Shown here: in pieces, positions 1-6,909 of the stretch | Layout of the letters: each line of letters begins with the position of its first letter | Position numbering within the stretch: the stretch's first letter is position 1 | Position numbers and translations under genes: made by a program | The notes under the pieces: model-generated | Database searches by the model: none | Seen by the model: the letters and a program-made list of their open reading frames with translations, nothing else | Told to the model about the DNA's origin: nothing | Assembly (NCBI GenBank): GCA_007135895.1 | Contig: SLHZ01000142.1 | Span: 1-7,190, forward strand | Length of the DNA: 7,190 nt | Direction of reading: 5' to 3' | Source of the DNA: Balneolales bacterium | GTDB taxonomy: Bacteria > Bacteroidota > Rhodothermia > Balneolales > Natronogracilivirgulaceae

Positions 1-1638
1 CGGTTCCGGGTTCAGTCACCCCAGGCCCGCAACACTTATCATTACCGGATCCGGCCTGTGGAAGCTTCCACAGAATTTGTCCCGGTCAATTTCATTGTCG
101 AGCCATCAGGGGCAGAGCTTTTCATTGATGATCAACAGGTTCCTATCGGACAGACTGTTCGTATGGAACCCGGTCCGCAGACATTGCGAATTGAAAATCC
201 CGGTTATCGGACTATTGTCGAAGAAATCATTATAAGCGTCGACAACACTCTTTTCCAGTACACCATGGATGAGCTCTATGAAATACCGGTAACCATTCGG
301 AGCAATCCTTCAGGAGCAACCGTCTATATCAACACACTGCGGCGCGACCGGGAAACCAATTTCCAGGACTTTTTCTACCCGGGTGAATATCTGGTTCGTC
401 TGACCAAAAGCGGCTATCGCGATGCCGAAATGCAGATTAATGTCACCGAAGAGGGACCCAATGATTTCATGATTGAAATGCAGCGTTTTGTCGGCACGCT
501 TTCTCTATCGGTTGAACCGACCCAGGCACGGGTTCTCATTAACAACAGGGATTATTCCGGTCAACAGGATATTGACCTGGCACCTGGAATTCACCGGCTG
601 ATGGTTCTGCGGGAGGGATATCATGATCATGATGAGCGAATCGTGATAGAAGAAGGAGAGCAACTGGTCAAATCCGTTCAGCTGAATCCCAAAACCGGTG
701 TACTTATTTTCACTATTGAACAAGCTGATGCGCTTATTCGGCTGTACAATCAAGATAACCAACTGGTGCAACAGTGGAATGGGATCAATCGGCTTCCGGA
801 TTTGCCTGTGGGTCTTTATCGATATACCGCCAGTCTGGATGGTTATCCGGAATTAGCGGGTCAACTCAGCATCCGGGATGGTGCCACTGAGCGTGTCAAC
901 GCCAGCTTCGACCAGGTGGCCCATGCTATTGTTCAGCCGGAGGCGCCCCGGGATGACCAAGCGACACTTGAAGCGGCCCGTGCGGCAGAAGAAGAACGCA
1001 GGCGACAGGAGGAAATAGCGCGGCTTGAGGCCCAGCAACGCGAAATGCGGGAACAGGCAGACCGACGCATTCAGGAGCAACAGGAAGCACAGCGCCCGGC
1101 ACCTGATCCCCGATCTCCGGTACCGCCGGCATCGAGAGGTTTTTCAGCCCCGAGAAGCTTCAGCGGACTCACCATCTCCTACACCGATTTTTGGTTGAAT
1201 ACCGAAGCTTTTGAAAATAATGTACAAGAACGATGGGGAATAACCCTCGGAAGGCTCCGCACAAGTCGGTTCCTGGCCATGCGGACCCACATTGGATACG
1301 GAAGACTCGATCTTTACGAATTGACGATGAGCCAAATCACTCAATCTCAAGCCGAAGACCACATTAATATGCTTCTTTATGGGCTGAAAGCAGGTCTGAA
1401 GCTGGGCTTGGGACCTTTCAACCTGTATGGCCTGAGCGGTGTAGAAGGTACCGTCATGTTCCACGAGGCTTTCGTGGATGAAATGTACCACATGGCTGAT
1501 GCTGTCGCCGAAATCGGTTTGCTCTTCATGCCGGACAAGTGGTCGGTCGGATTTCGCGGTAGCATTAGCGCACCTTTTGATACCCAGGAGGACTTTTATC
1601 AGTTCGCCCGGATCGAAGTTGGAATCATAATCAAATAA
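1..1638 (+). CDS. PEGA-repeat envelope protein with C-terminal barrel-like domain (5' partial)
   Basis: The reading frame is open from base 1 with no stop, so the true start lies upstream of the window; the GTG at 58 is not a convincing start. Counting that GTG as residue 1, four PEGA-like beta units are visible at about 9-72, 73-143, 144-212 and 213-286. Typical units read 'VEPSGAELFIDD...PGPQTLRIENPGY' and 'SNPSGATVYIN...PGEYLVRLTKSGY'; the fourth is the most diverged. Residues 298-345 form a charged Ala/Glu/Arg/Gln helix, probably a coiled coil, followed by a Pro-rich linker (347-360). Residues 370-526 alternate hydrophobic and polar residues, are rich in Gly and aromatics, and end in IIIK, which suggests a small outer-membrane beta-barrel. 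PEGA domains are surface or periplasmic beta modules without known catalysis. Inference: an outer-membrane-anchored protein with periplasmic PEGA units. The family call is good; the barrel call is moderate and the biological role unknown. Confidence 0.85.
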   Translation, partial: RFRVQSPQARNTYHYRIRPVEASTEFVPVNFIVEPSGAELFIDDQQVPIGQTVRMEPGPQTLRIENPGYRTIVEEIIISVDNTLFQYTMDELYEIPVTIRSNPSGATVYINTLRRDRETNFQDFFYPGEYLVRLTKSGYRDAEMQINVTEEGPNDFMIEMQRFVGTLSLSVEPTQARVLINNRDYSGQQDIDLAPGIHRLMVLREGYHDHDERIVIEEGEQLVKSVQLNPKTGVLIFTIEQADALIRLYNQDNQLVQQWNGINRLPDLPVGLYRYTASLDGYPELAGQLSIRDGATERVNASFDQVAHAIVQPEAPRDDQATLEAARAAEEERRRQEEIARLEAQQREMREQADRRIQEQQEAQRPAPDPRSPVPPASRGFSAPRSFSGLTISYTDFWLNTEAFENNVQERWGITLGRLRTSRFLAMRTHIGYGRLDLYELTMSQITQSQAEDHINMLLYGLKAGLKLGLGPFNLYGLSGVEGTVMFHEAFVDEMYHMADAVAEIGLLFMPDKWSVGFRGSISAPFDTQEDFYQFARIEVGIIIK

Positions 1639-1656
1639 ACTGTCAATCGGCCCCAT

Positions 1657-2787
1657 ATGCACCGCAATACATACTCTAAGTCCTGGCTGGCAGCCATCTT
1701 GCTCTCCGCGGTTCTTTTCAGTTGCTCCGAACCCGATGAAGTGGTCTCGAATCTGTTTTTTGAAGACACTCCAAAAGTCTTCGATAATCTGAGTATCACG
1801 ATGACCCGGGTCAACGGCTGGCTCTATGATGGCTACCCGCTCTATGGCCTCGACATTTCCATCCGAAACCTGAATCAGGAATCCATTGATTTTTTCTCGA
1901 TCTCCATACACTCTGTTTCACCTGCTACTCATCTGGAAGAATACTCCGATGTGACCCGAACCCTGACCGGACTTCAACCTTCTCAGACTCAGAAACCGAC
2001 TACCGGCTATTACCTCTTTGCCGGCACCGCGAATCAGATCTATATCGGGAATTTCTACGTTTTTCTCAAACCTGCGACACCGGCCAATACCGATATCCAG
2101 GTAACATTCAACGTATCTCTCCAGTACGACGGCAAGCAGTTCGATGCCCAGATCGAAAAGAATTTCCGTACTCTGGCTTCACTGACACCGGTTCAAAGTT
2201 TTAATTGCGGTGAAAACATAACCGTGACCCATCAAAATACGGATGGCTTTTCTCCCGTTTCCATTACCATTACCTACGGCACGGTGGAACACCAGGGGAA
2301 ATGCTGGCTGGATCGCAACCTGGGTGCGACCACACGGGCCAGTTCTGCCTCGGACAACGTCAACAGTTCACGCGGCTGGTTCTGGCAGTTCAACCGGCGT
2401 CAGGGATTCCGGTACTCCACTTCCAGGATACCAACAACCTGGCCAACTACCAATCCGCCAGGCGGTAATTGGTCCAGCACCAATGACCCGTGCCAGGCAT
2501 TACTGGGTGACGGCTGGCGTATTCCGTCCACCACGGATTGGCAGGGTGCCATGAACTGGAGCCCGGCCAGCCGTTCCGGTGCTTTTTCATCACCCTTGCG
2601 TCTCCATACACCAGGGTATCTGACATCAACGGAAGGCGAGCTCATTGCCGTCGGAGAAGTTGGAGCTTACTGGGCAACAACCGAAAATAATGTCGACGAA
2701 GGCGAGGGATTGTATCTCGATGTCGATGAGGGTGTCATTATCAGGGCAAGCAAACCATTTGGACTGAGTATCCGCTGTGTCCATTAG
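1657..2787 (+). CDS. FISUMP-domain lipoprotein
   Basis: A 376-residue protein. The N-terminus has a short polar/basic stretch, a hydrophobic segment (about 10-22) and the lipobox LFSC with the acylated Cys at 23, so it is a predicted lipoprotein. The Cys is followed by SEPDE, an acidic patch of the sort that can act as a surface-export signal in Bacteroidota (inference). Residues 40-175 are a beta-rich region that I do not recognise. The C-terminal half (about 184-376) matches the Fibrobacter succinogenes major paralogous (FISUMP) domain: CWLDRNLGATTR at 216-227, GDGWRIPSTTDW at 284-295, GAYWATT at 336-342 and a terminal SIRCVH. Cysteines at 184, 216, 279 and 374 could form two disulphides. 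FISUMP proteins are abundant surface proteins of unknown role. The start lies 18 nt after the upstream PEGA gene with no evident Shine-Dalgarno sequence, so co-transcription with it is likely. Confidence 0.88.
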   Translation: MHRNTYSKSWLAAILLSAVLFSCSEPDEVVSNLFFEDTPKVFDNLSITMTRVNGWLYDGYPLYGLDISIRNLNQESIDFFSISIHSVSPATHLEEYSDVTRTLTGLQPSQTQKPTTGYYLFAGTANQIYIGNFYVFLKPATPANTDIQVTFNVSLQYDGKQFDAQIEKNFRTLASLTPVQSFNCGENITVTHQNTDGFSPVSITITYGTVEHQGKCWLDRNLGATTRASSASDNVNSSRGWFWQFNRRQGFRYSTSRIPTTWPTTNPPGGNWSSTNDPCQALLGDGWRIPSTTDWQGAMNWSPASRSGAFSSPLRLHTPGYLTSTEGELIAVGEVGAYWATTENNVDEGEGLYLDVDEGVIIRASKPFGLSIRCVH

Positions 2788-2793
2788 GCCGGA

Positions 2794-4401
2794 TCAATAC
2801 ATCAGAATCCAGACCGGAGCCCGGCCACGATACCTTTCGGCCAAATCCTCAATGAGCTCATTGCTCAGCAAATTCTGTCTTACCTTGTCTATCTCGGGAG
2901 ATAAAAGGGCTTCTATCTCTCTTCGCTCGGTGTTGACGATCAGGACATAGCTCCCTTCCACGTTGTCGACGGCCTGACGGGAACCAAAACGCAACCGGTT
3001 CTCTCTCTGGTAGTGATTCAAGCGTGCCATGGTTTCATTATAGTTGCGACTACGCTTGAGTTCCTCAACCATCTCGCGATGTCGGAGAGGCACCGTGAAA
3101 CGCAATACCGGATCGGCAGCGCCGGCTTCCGTTTCACGCGCATCAGGAGCTGCATCGGAATCGGGACTTGCCACAGGGATCTCCTTTTCAGTAGCAGTGG
3201 GAGCCACAATCTCTTCCGGACTTTCTGACGCTTTGTCCGGTGGAGCAGCCACCATCAGGCGGCCGTCGGGATGCAAGTCGCGGCGGGCGATCAACCGGTC
3301 ATCCCGGTTGACCCGAAGGGTGATCGAGTGAACCTGTTCCGGATGGTCAAAAACATGGCGCGGAGATGCCTGGTTGGATCGGCGGCCATCCCCGAAATCC
3401 CATTGCAAGTCCGAGACAGCAAGATTCTGAATTTCCGGCTGGAATTGATACCCGCCTGTACCCAGTCGGATAACTGAAAAGTCAAGCAGGATCTCCCCGG
3501 AAAAATCCACGGTAATTCTTCTTCTGACCTGTGGCAAAACCTGTTCGGCCAAAGCCCTGAGTTCCGGGTCTGTACCGGCATACCTGGGTTGAAGCACCAC
3601 CCTGTAGGTGACCTCAGGAGCATCCGGAAGGACATCGACAAAGAGCTGCGCCCGGCCATCGACCACCTCAAGCATGCCGTAACCGGCTCGATCAAGCCCA
3701 ATCATCAGGTTATTGACAGGATGCCCCTGGCTGGTCAGCTCAAGCAAGATATTCGTTTCATCCATGGTTCCATCACTGAACACTTCCCCTCGCACCACTC
3801 GGATTTCCAGGTCATCCATCCAGTTACGAAGCCGGTTCCGGGAAAAATCGGCGATATCCGACTCCGCACCATGCAATTCGGCACTGGTATAGATGGGTGC
3901 AGGATAAAACTGGCGCTCAATCAGCAATTCGGCATAACCCGATGCGGCCTGTTGCAGGCTTGCCGTGTTCTCCGTACGATAGACCTGGTTCAACAGACTG
4001 GTGAGCCGGTTTCTTTCAATATCCAGGGTTCGTTCATAGTCTTCTTTGCTGATATAGGCAATCGATTTCCACGTTTTATCACGGCGTTCCAGATTCAGGT
4101 AATTCAGGCCACGCAGTTGCATCCGGCTCATGGAGCGGGTGCGTGAAGCAAACTCACTTCGAAAATCCTCTTCGGTTTCATGAATTTCCGACCGCATCTC
4201 GGAGTCAATCACCACCACCAGTTTTTCAATCAGGTCGACCCGTGCCGACCTTATCGCTTCTTCCCGGGTGACAGCATAGCCTTCGCCATAGTGATAGTTG
4301 CCGGAAAGCATGATTTCGGCTTCGGTAATTTGCGCCCGACCTTCATGTGCCAGCAGGAGGCAAAAAAGCAGAAGCAGTAGGGAGAAAGTGCCTGTTTTCA
4401 T
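2794..4401 (-). CDS. Secreted LPP20-like protein with PKD-type domain
   Basis: I place the start at the ATG at 4401 (535 residues) rather than 24 codons upstream at 4473. The shorter form begins directly with a signal peptide: MKTG, a Leu-rich core (8-17) and a likely cleavage after GRA at 23. The Cys at 14 lies inside the core and is not a plausible lipobox. Residues 30-135 resemble LPP20/'FlgT-N-like' regions (a GEGYAVTREEAIRSARVDLIEKL helix, then basic residues and a YISKEDYERTL segment). The middle (about 195-315) is beta-rich. Residues 318-366 carry a PKD signature (WDFGDG at 334-339, then HVF at 349-351). Residues 385-430 are a Pro/Glu/Ala/Ser-rich linker. The C-terminal 100 residues (435-535) are an unrecognised mixed alpha/beta domain. 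It converges on the FISUMP gene, with 6 nt between the stop codons. A periplasmic or surface location is likely; function unknown. Confidence 0.8.
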   Translation of the reverse strand: MKTGTFSLLLLLFCLLLAHEGRAQITEAEIMLSGNYHYGEGYAVTREEAIRSARVDLIEKLVVVIDSEMRSEIHETEEDFRSEFASRTRSMSRMQLRGLNYLNLERRDKTWKSIAYISKEDYERTLDIERNRLTSLLNQVYRTENTASLQQAASGYAELLIERQFYPAPIYTSAELHGAESDIADFSRNRLRNWMDDLEIRVVRGEVFSDGTMDETNILLELTSQGHPVNNLMIGLDRAGYGMLEVVDGRAQLFVDVLPDAPEVTYRVVLQPRYAGTDPELRALAEQVLPQVRRRITVDFSGEILLDFSVIRLGTGGYQFQPEIQNLAVSDLQWDFGDGRRSNQASPRHVFDHPEQVHSITLRVNRDDRLIARRDLHPDGRLMVAAPPDKASESPEEIVAPTATEKEIPVASPDSDAAPDARETEAGAADPVLRFTVPLRHREMVEELKRSRNYNETMARLNHYQRENRLRFGSRQAVDNVEGSYVLIVNTERREIEALLSPEIDKVRQNLLSNELIEDLAERYRGRAPVWILMY

Positions 4402-4709
4402 AATTTCTTTCGGAAAAATTGTCCGAATTAACGTAACAAGCCGAAATTCCGACGCATGCGGCCCATTCACCACAATATACCAATATAGGTTGAATTGTCG
4501 GAAAACGCATCTTGTTGCAGACGAACCTCATTTACCGATGCAAAAACTAAAAACCCTCTTTTCCCGATAAACTTGGAAAGTGTTAGTGAAAGTTTCCGCA
4601 ATAAACGCACTCCCCAAATTTTTTCTGCTTTCCTTACAACGTATATATTTTTCATTAACAATAAATTATAGCGTATAGTAAACAATCATGACTGACCTTG
4701 AAACTGACG
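4402..4709. other. Intergenic spacer between envelope gene and TA module
   Basis: About 308 nt with no convincing gene. It must hold the leader and promoter of the leftward secreted protein (start 4401) and any 3' end signal of the leftward toxin (stop at 4710). I see no G+C-rich hairpin followed by a T-run on the minus strand, so no intrinsic terminator can be called for the toxin transcript. A possible weak promoter for the leftward gene is the AT-rich stretch around 4475-4490, but its match to the Bacteroidota consensus is poor. A 72-codon leftward frame (4467-4685) shows no recognisable protein and is treated as noise. Base composition becomes clearly AT-richer to the right of about 4480. 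Confidence 0.6.
4409..4427 (-). promoter_or_regulatory. Small hairpin in leader of the secreted-protein gene
   Basis: The arms TTCGGA (4409-4414) and TCCGAA (4422-4427) are perfect inverted repeats around a 7-nt loop. On the minus strand the hairpin ends only 7 nt before the ATG at 4401, where it could affect ribosome access. The arms are short, so it may be fortuitous. Confidence 0.25.
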
Positions 4710-5732
4710 CTAAAGAGTCCAGGATAGTCTATTTAACCTGGATTGGAAATCTCTCAGATATACAATCAATTCACCGAATGCTGGGGCGTCTGCATGAATC
4801 ATACTCTCCCTCATATTGCCATAATCTTTTTTCCACTGGGATTGCACATCAACCGGTGGGACAAACTGAAGAAACTTTGGAGCATGCCGTGAGTAATCAA
4901 TTCCAGATAACTTGATATAACGCGACCTGTGATTAACGATAGTTCGGTATAAATCAGGATCTTTAAGGGCAACATCACAATGAGGTGTTTGTGATAACCT
5001 GTAGATATCGTAAAGGTGTCGGCTTAACCGATCTACTCGCCGCTTGGCAGGAGGTCGCTGATGTTCCTCGTGTAGTAAAAAAATCTTTTCAAGAAGTGTT
5101 CTCTCAGCATTCACCACTGGAATGTGAATTGGTTTATCAGCGAAGTCTTTACCGGGGAACTGCTCACCAATATATGAGCAAATTGGTTTATCGGTATATG
5201 GTTCTCTTAATGAACGGGATCCCACTTCCAGTAGAACACCCGGCCTTAAGTAAGTTTCAAGTTCCGTCAGTTTGGGATAGTATATTTCAAGAATAAGAGG
5301 ATCCTGGTCGATATGCTCAACCTCTGCTACTTGTATTCTCACATCTGAAAAACCCGATGATTTAAAGGCCTCTTGCAGCTGACTGCTTAACTTTTCGGAT
5401 ATGAAGTCATAGGATGCTCTTCGTAACCTGCTAATCTTTTTTTTCTCCAACTCACCGTCAAATCCAAGAAAACCCCTATCCAGAGCAATATCAATATCCT
5501 CAGAAAAGCGCTCTATCACTTTCCATCCTTTACTCAGCGATGTTCCGCCTTTAAATACCATATACGAAGCACTTGGAAGCGAAAAAACCAGTCTCAATGT
5601 TTGGACAACCCACCAATCTTTCTCAACCGCATAGGGTGGTACACCGATTATTCGGGCGGTTTCTTTAAAAATATTTCTTTGAGTGTCATTGGATAGTCCT
5701 TGCCACTCTTTTAAGTATATTGATTCCTTCAT
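4710..5732 (-). CDS. abiEii: AbiEii/AbiGii-family nucleotidyltransferase toxin
   Basis: A 340-residue protein with the DNA polymerase beta-like nucleotidyltransferase motifs of the AbiEii/AbiGii toxin family (PF08843). Motif I is FKGGTSLSK at 60-68 (G62, G63, S65 and K68). Motif II is SEDIDIAL at 77-84, where D79 and D81 would bind metal. Motif III is the helix NAERTLLEKIFLLHEE at 208-223 (R211, E215, K216). Motif IV is RHLYDIYRL at 238-246 (D242). All catalytic residues are present, so the toxin looks intact. Characterised relatives bind GTP (AbiEii) or add nucleotides to tRNA acceptor ends (mycobacterial MenT), stopping growth and aborting phage infection; the substrate here cannot be read from sequence. 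It begins 10 nt after the antitoxin stop, with an AAAGAGAG-like ribosome site, so it should be co-transcribed and translated second. Action is cytoplasmic. Confidence 0.93.
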   Translation of the reverse strand: MKESIYLKEWQGLSNDTQRNIFKETARIIGVPPYAVEKDWWVVQTLRLVFSLPSASYMVFKGGTSLSKGWKVIERFSEDIDIALDRGFLGFDGELEKKKISRLRRASYDFISEKLSSQLQEAFKSSGFSDVRIQVAEVEHIDQDPLILEIYYPKLTELETYLRPGVLLEVGSRSLREPYTDKPICSYIGEQFPGKDFADKPIHIPVVNAERTLLEKIFLLHEEHQRPPAKRRVDRLSRHLYDIYRLSQTPHCDVALKDPDLYRTIVNHRSRYIKLSGIDYSRHAPKFLQFVPPVDVQSQWKKDYGNMRESMIHADAPAFGELIVYLRDFQSRLNRLSWTL

Positions 5733-5742
5733 GATTCTCTCT

Positions 5743-6339
5743 TTAGTCCAATGATTTCAAAAGTTTACGAATCCACACAGGGGCCAGTTTGAGATCATGC
5801 TGCAGGTGCCACTCTTTTTCTTTTTCCAAAAGGGCGCGAATTTTCACTATTTGCTCTGTCGTCACTTCATCTTTACCAATAGTTCGCAAGGCCTGGATGG
5901 CCAATTTACTGATTTCACCTTTGGCAGCTACATTTTTGGCCGATGCTCTTTTGAAGGTGATGACCTGCTTGCCTATAGTTACTTTGCGAGCCGATCCATC
6001 GGTGTAAAATACAGCGTTTAGAGGAACCTGCGACGTGAGGCCGAGTTTGTACAGTGCATAATTGCCCGTTGGGACGATTCGCGCCTTGTCTCGTCGTGCC
6101 AGAGCACTTGAAATCTCATCAATGTCAGGGAATACGGTTCCGATTACCGGATCTTCCTTAGGCCTTGTATAGATTCCGGTTGCCATGCGAACAAGTTCTC
6201 CGGAGTGAACAAGTCGTTCCAGTGCCTTGCCGGCTGTTTTGGAAATGGCAATACCTGAAAAACTATTCGGGAAAAAAAGCGTACCCCTCCTTGCTTTTTT
6301 TATTTTCTTAAGTATTTTATGTTCAATGCTTTCTGACAT
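5743..6339 (-). CDS. DUF6088/AbiEi-like antitoxin and autorepressor
   Basis: A 198-residue protein, taken from the ATG at 6339. A TTG eight codons upstream (6363) would put the start inside the palindromic operator arm and is rejected. The N-terminus, SIEHKILKKIKKARRG (4-19), then LFFPNSFSG and KALERLVHSGELVRMATGIYTRP (38-60), is the winged-helix region typical of DUF6088, a branch of type IV AbiEi-like antitoxins. The basic helix and the wing ending in GIY..P are the expected DNA-binding part. The rest (about 65-198) is the antitoxin body, ending in a conserved-looking APVWIRKLL segment. It lies directly before an AbiEii toxin in the usual antitoxin-first order. By analogy with AbiEi it should neutralise the toxin and repress its own promoter at the adjacent 6352-6388 palindrome. 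No lesion is seen. The family call is strong; mechanism is inferred. Confidence 0.9.
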   Translation of the reverse strand: MSESIEHKILKKIKKARRGTLFFPNSFSGIAISKTAGKALERLVHSGELVRMATGIYTRPKEDPVIGTVFPDIDEISSALARRDKARIVPTGNYALYKLGLTSQVPLNAVFYTDGSARKVTIGKQVITFKRASAKNVAAKGEISKLAIQALRTIGKDEVTTEQIVKIRALLEKEKEWHLQHDLKLAPVWIRKLLKSLD

Positions 6340-6351
6340 ATTTTTGCTCGC

Positions 6352-6388
6352 TATTTGTCGCAAATATATGCAAAACTTGCGACAAATA
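6352..6388 (-). promoter_or_regulatory. Antitoxin-toxin operator and promoter palindrome
   Basis: Perfect 12-bp arms, TATTTGTCGCAA (6352-6363) and TTGCGACAAATA (6377-6388), flank a 13-nt AT-rich spacer. On the minus strand the left arm overlaps TATATTTG (6361-6368), an exact TAnnTTTG match to the Bacteroidota -7 element, 21 nt before the antitoxin ATG. A TTTG lies 14 nt upstream of it, shorter than the usual 19-21, so the -33 element is uncertain. A repressor on both arms would cover the promoter, giving classic TA autoregulation. A second copy lies at 6910-6942. Confidence 0.75.
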
Positions 6389-6429
6389 CATCATATGGGC
6401 TTAGTAATGTTCATTCTGCCCTTTTATAG

Positions 6430-6573
6430 GATAATGATTGGCCAGATCCTGTTTTTCACAGTGATGACGATAGAAGCTTTTTTGAGGTGGAGTTTTTTAT
6501 TCATCCGGCGTTCGGGGATAAATCAGATAACCTGTTAACGGATGATTCAGATAAAAAGCTGAGTTCGTTGTAA
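6430..6573 (+). pseudogene. C-terminal remnant of AlbA_2/COG2865-type ATP-binding protein
   Basis: A 47-codon open stretch encodes DNDWPDPVFHSDDDRSFFEV followed by EFFIHPAFGDKSDN and a TAA at 6571. From memory of the family, the pattern P-x-P-x-F, an acidic D-rich turn, R-[ST]-[FY]-F and then IHPxF is typical of the C-terminal part of ATP-binding proteins with an N-terminal AlbA_2 (AAA_4) domain, often annotated as transcriptional regulators or helicases and common in defence islands. An in-frame TAG at 6427 sits just before it and nothing recognisable of the several hundred expected upstream residues is present. The last codons and stop lie in the first GTTCGTTGTAAA repeat, so the frame ends at that repeat. 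This is a gene fossil, not a functional gene. The recognition rests on a short stretch. Confidence 0.5.
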
Positions 6574-6664
6574 ACTTTCAGGAACATACTGATAGTATTC
6601 ATAAGTAATTTAATAACAATAAATAAGAGGCCTATGATTTACAACGAACCCTGGTTCGTTGTAA
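6563..6664. repeat. Inverted repeat family A (GTTCGTTGTAA, three copies)
   Basis: GTTCGTTGTAAA at 6563-6574 is matched by a perfect inverted copy at 6638-6649 across a 63-nt spacer. A third copy (GTTCGTTGTAA, 6654-6664), again forward, makes a tight perfect 11-bp hairpin with the inverted one across a 4-nt gap. The order is forward, inverted, forward. No target-site duplication is visible at the outer ends. It could be a tiny MITE-like element, or operator sites of an absent regulator. Confidence 0.7.
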
Positions 6665-6776
6665 GTTCGGAATAAAAGTATCTTAAAACGAATTTATTGG
6701 CTCGCAAATCATTATTATATATAAGCTTGTTAATATTTTTTATTCCGAACAAAAGCTTGTTAAAAAGTTCGGAATA
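6665..6776. repeat. Inverted repeat family B (GTTCGGAATA, three copies)
   Basis: This family starts at the very next base after family A. GTTCGGAATAAAA (6665-6677) has a perfect 13-bp inverted partner at 6738-6750 across a 60-nt spacer. A third forward copy, GTTCGGAATA (6767-6776), forms a 10-bp hairpin with the inverted copy across 16 nt. The order (forward, inverted, forward) and spacing mirror family A, and both motifs begin with GTTCG. The role is unknown. Confidence 0.7.
6723..6763. repeat. Direct repeat AAGCTTGTTAA, 30-nt period
   Basis: AAGCTTGTTAA occurs at 6723-6733 and again at 6753-6763, flanking the inverted member of repeat family B. It could mark a short tandem duplication inside the AT-rich stretch. 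Confidence 0.5.
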
Positions 6777-6800
6777 CTTTTTAATATTTGTCAGTTGTTT

Positions 6801-6895
6801 TGGAATGTGCAATGCATGCAAAACTATCCGGGGAAAAAGCGTGACCCTCCCGGCTTTTTTTTCTTATGTGATTCATGCTCAATGCTTTAAGACAT
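6801..6895 (-). pseudogene. Decayed second copy of the DUF6088 antitoxin 5' end
   Basis: The minus strand from the ATG at 6895 aligns with the first 33 or so codons of the live antitoxin (6339 leftwards), roughly three quarters identical by eye with a few small indels. It reads MS-stop-SIEH against MSESIEH: codon 3 is TAA instead of GAA. Later frameshifts follow, but blocks such as the lysine-rich stretch and RFFPG (against LFFPN) remain. Similarity fades left of about 6801; a weak echo of the next codons may persist but is not dependable. No toxin remnant is visible beyond it. It keeps a near-perfect operator just upstream (6910-6942), so the unit duplicated was promoter plus gene start or, more likely, a whole related module that has since decayed. 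Confidence 0.8.
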
Positions 6896-6909
6896 ATAAA
6901 TAGTAATAA

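Noticed and set aside
1144..1911. Long leftward 255-codon frame opposite the PEGA and FISUMP genes
   Set aside because: It spans the end of one well-supported gene and the start of another on the other strand, and its translation shows no recognisable domain.
2788..2793. Bidirectional terminator between the convergent genes
   Set aside because: Only 6 nt separate the stops and no stable hairpin with a T-run is visible around them.
3589..4146. Rightward 185-codon frame opposite the secreted-protein gene
   Set aside because: It lies wholly inside a gene with a signal peptide and a PKD motif; the antisense translation has no protein-like motif.
4467..4685. Leftward 72-codon frame in the 4402-4709 spacer
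   Set aside because: No recognisable protein and AT-driven codons; it has no supporting ribosome site or partner.
4985..5296. Rightward 103-codon frame opposite the toxin gene
   Set aside because: It overlaps conserved toxin sequence on the other strand and has no family resemblance.
6337..6363. TTG at 6363 as antitoxin start (eight extra residues)
   Set aside because: It would place the start codon inside the operator arm and the -7 element. The ATG at 6339 matches the family start, and the fossil copy aligns from the same ATG.
6227..6538. Rightward 103-codon frame across the antitoxin start and the ATP-binding remnant
   Set aside because: It crosses the operator and reads the remnant in the wrong frame; the recognisable peptide is in another frame (6430-6573).
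6639..6821. Leftward 60-codon frame through the repeat cluster
   Set aside because: It starts inside the antitoxin fossil in a shifted frame and runs through inverted repeats; its Lys/Asn/Leu-rich content reflects AT-rich DNA.
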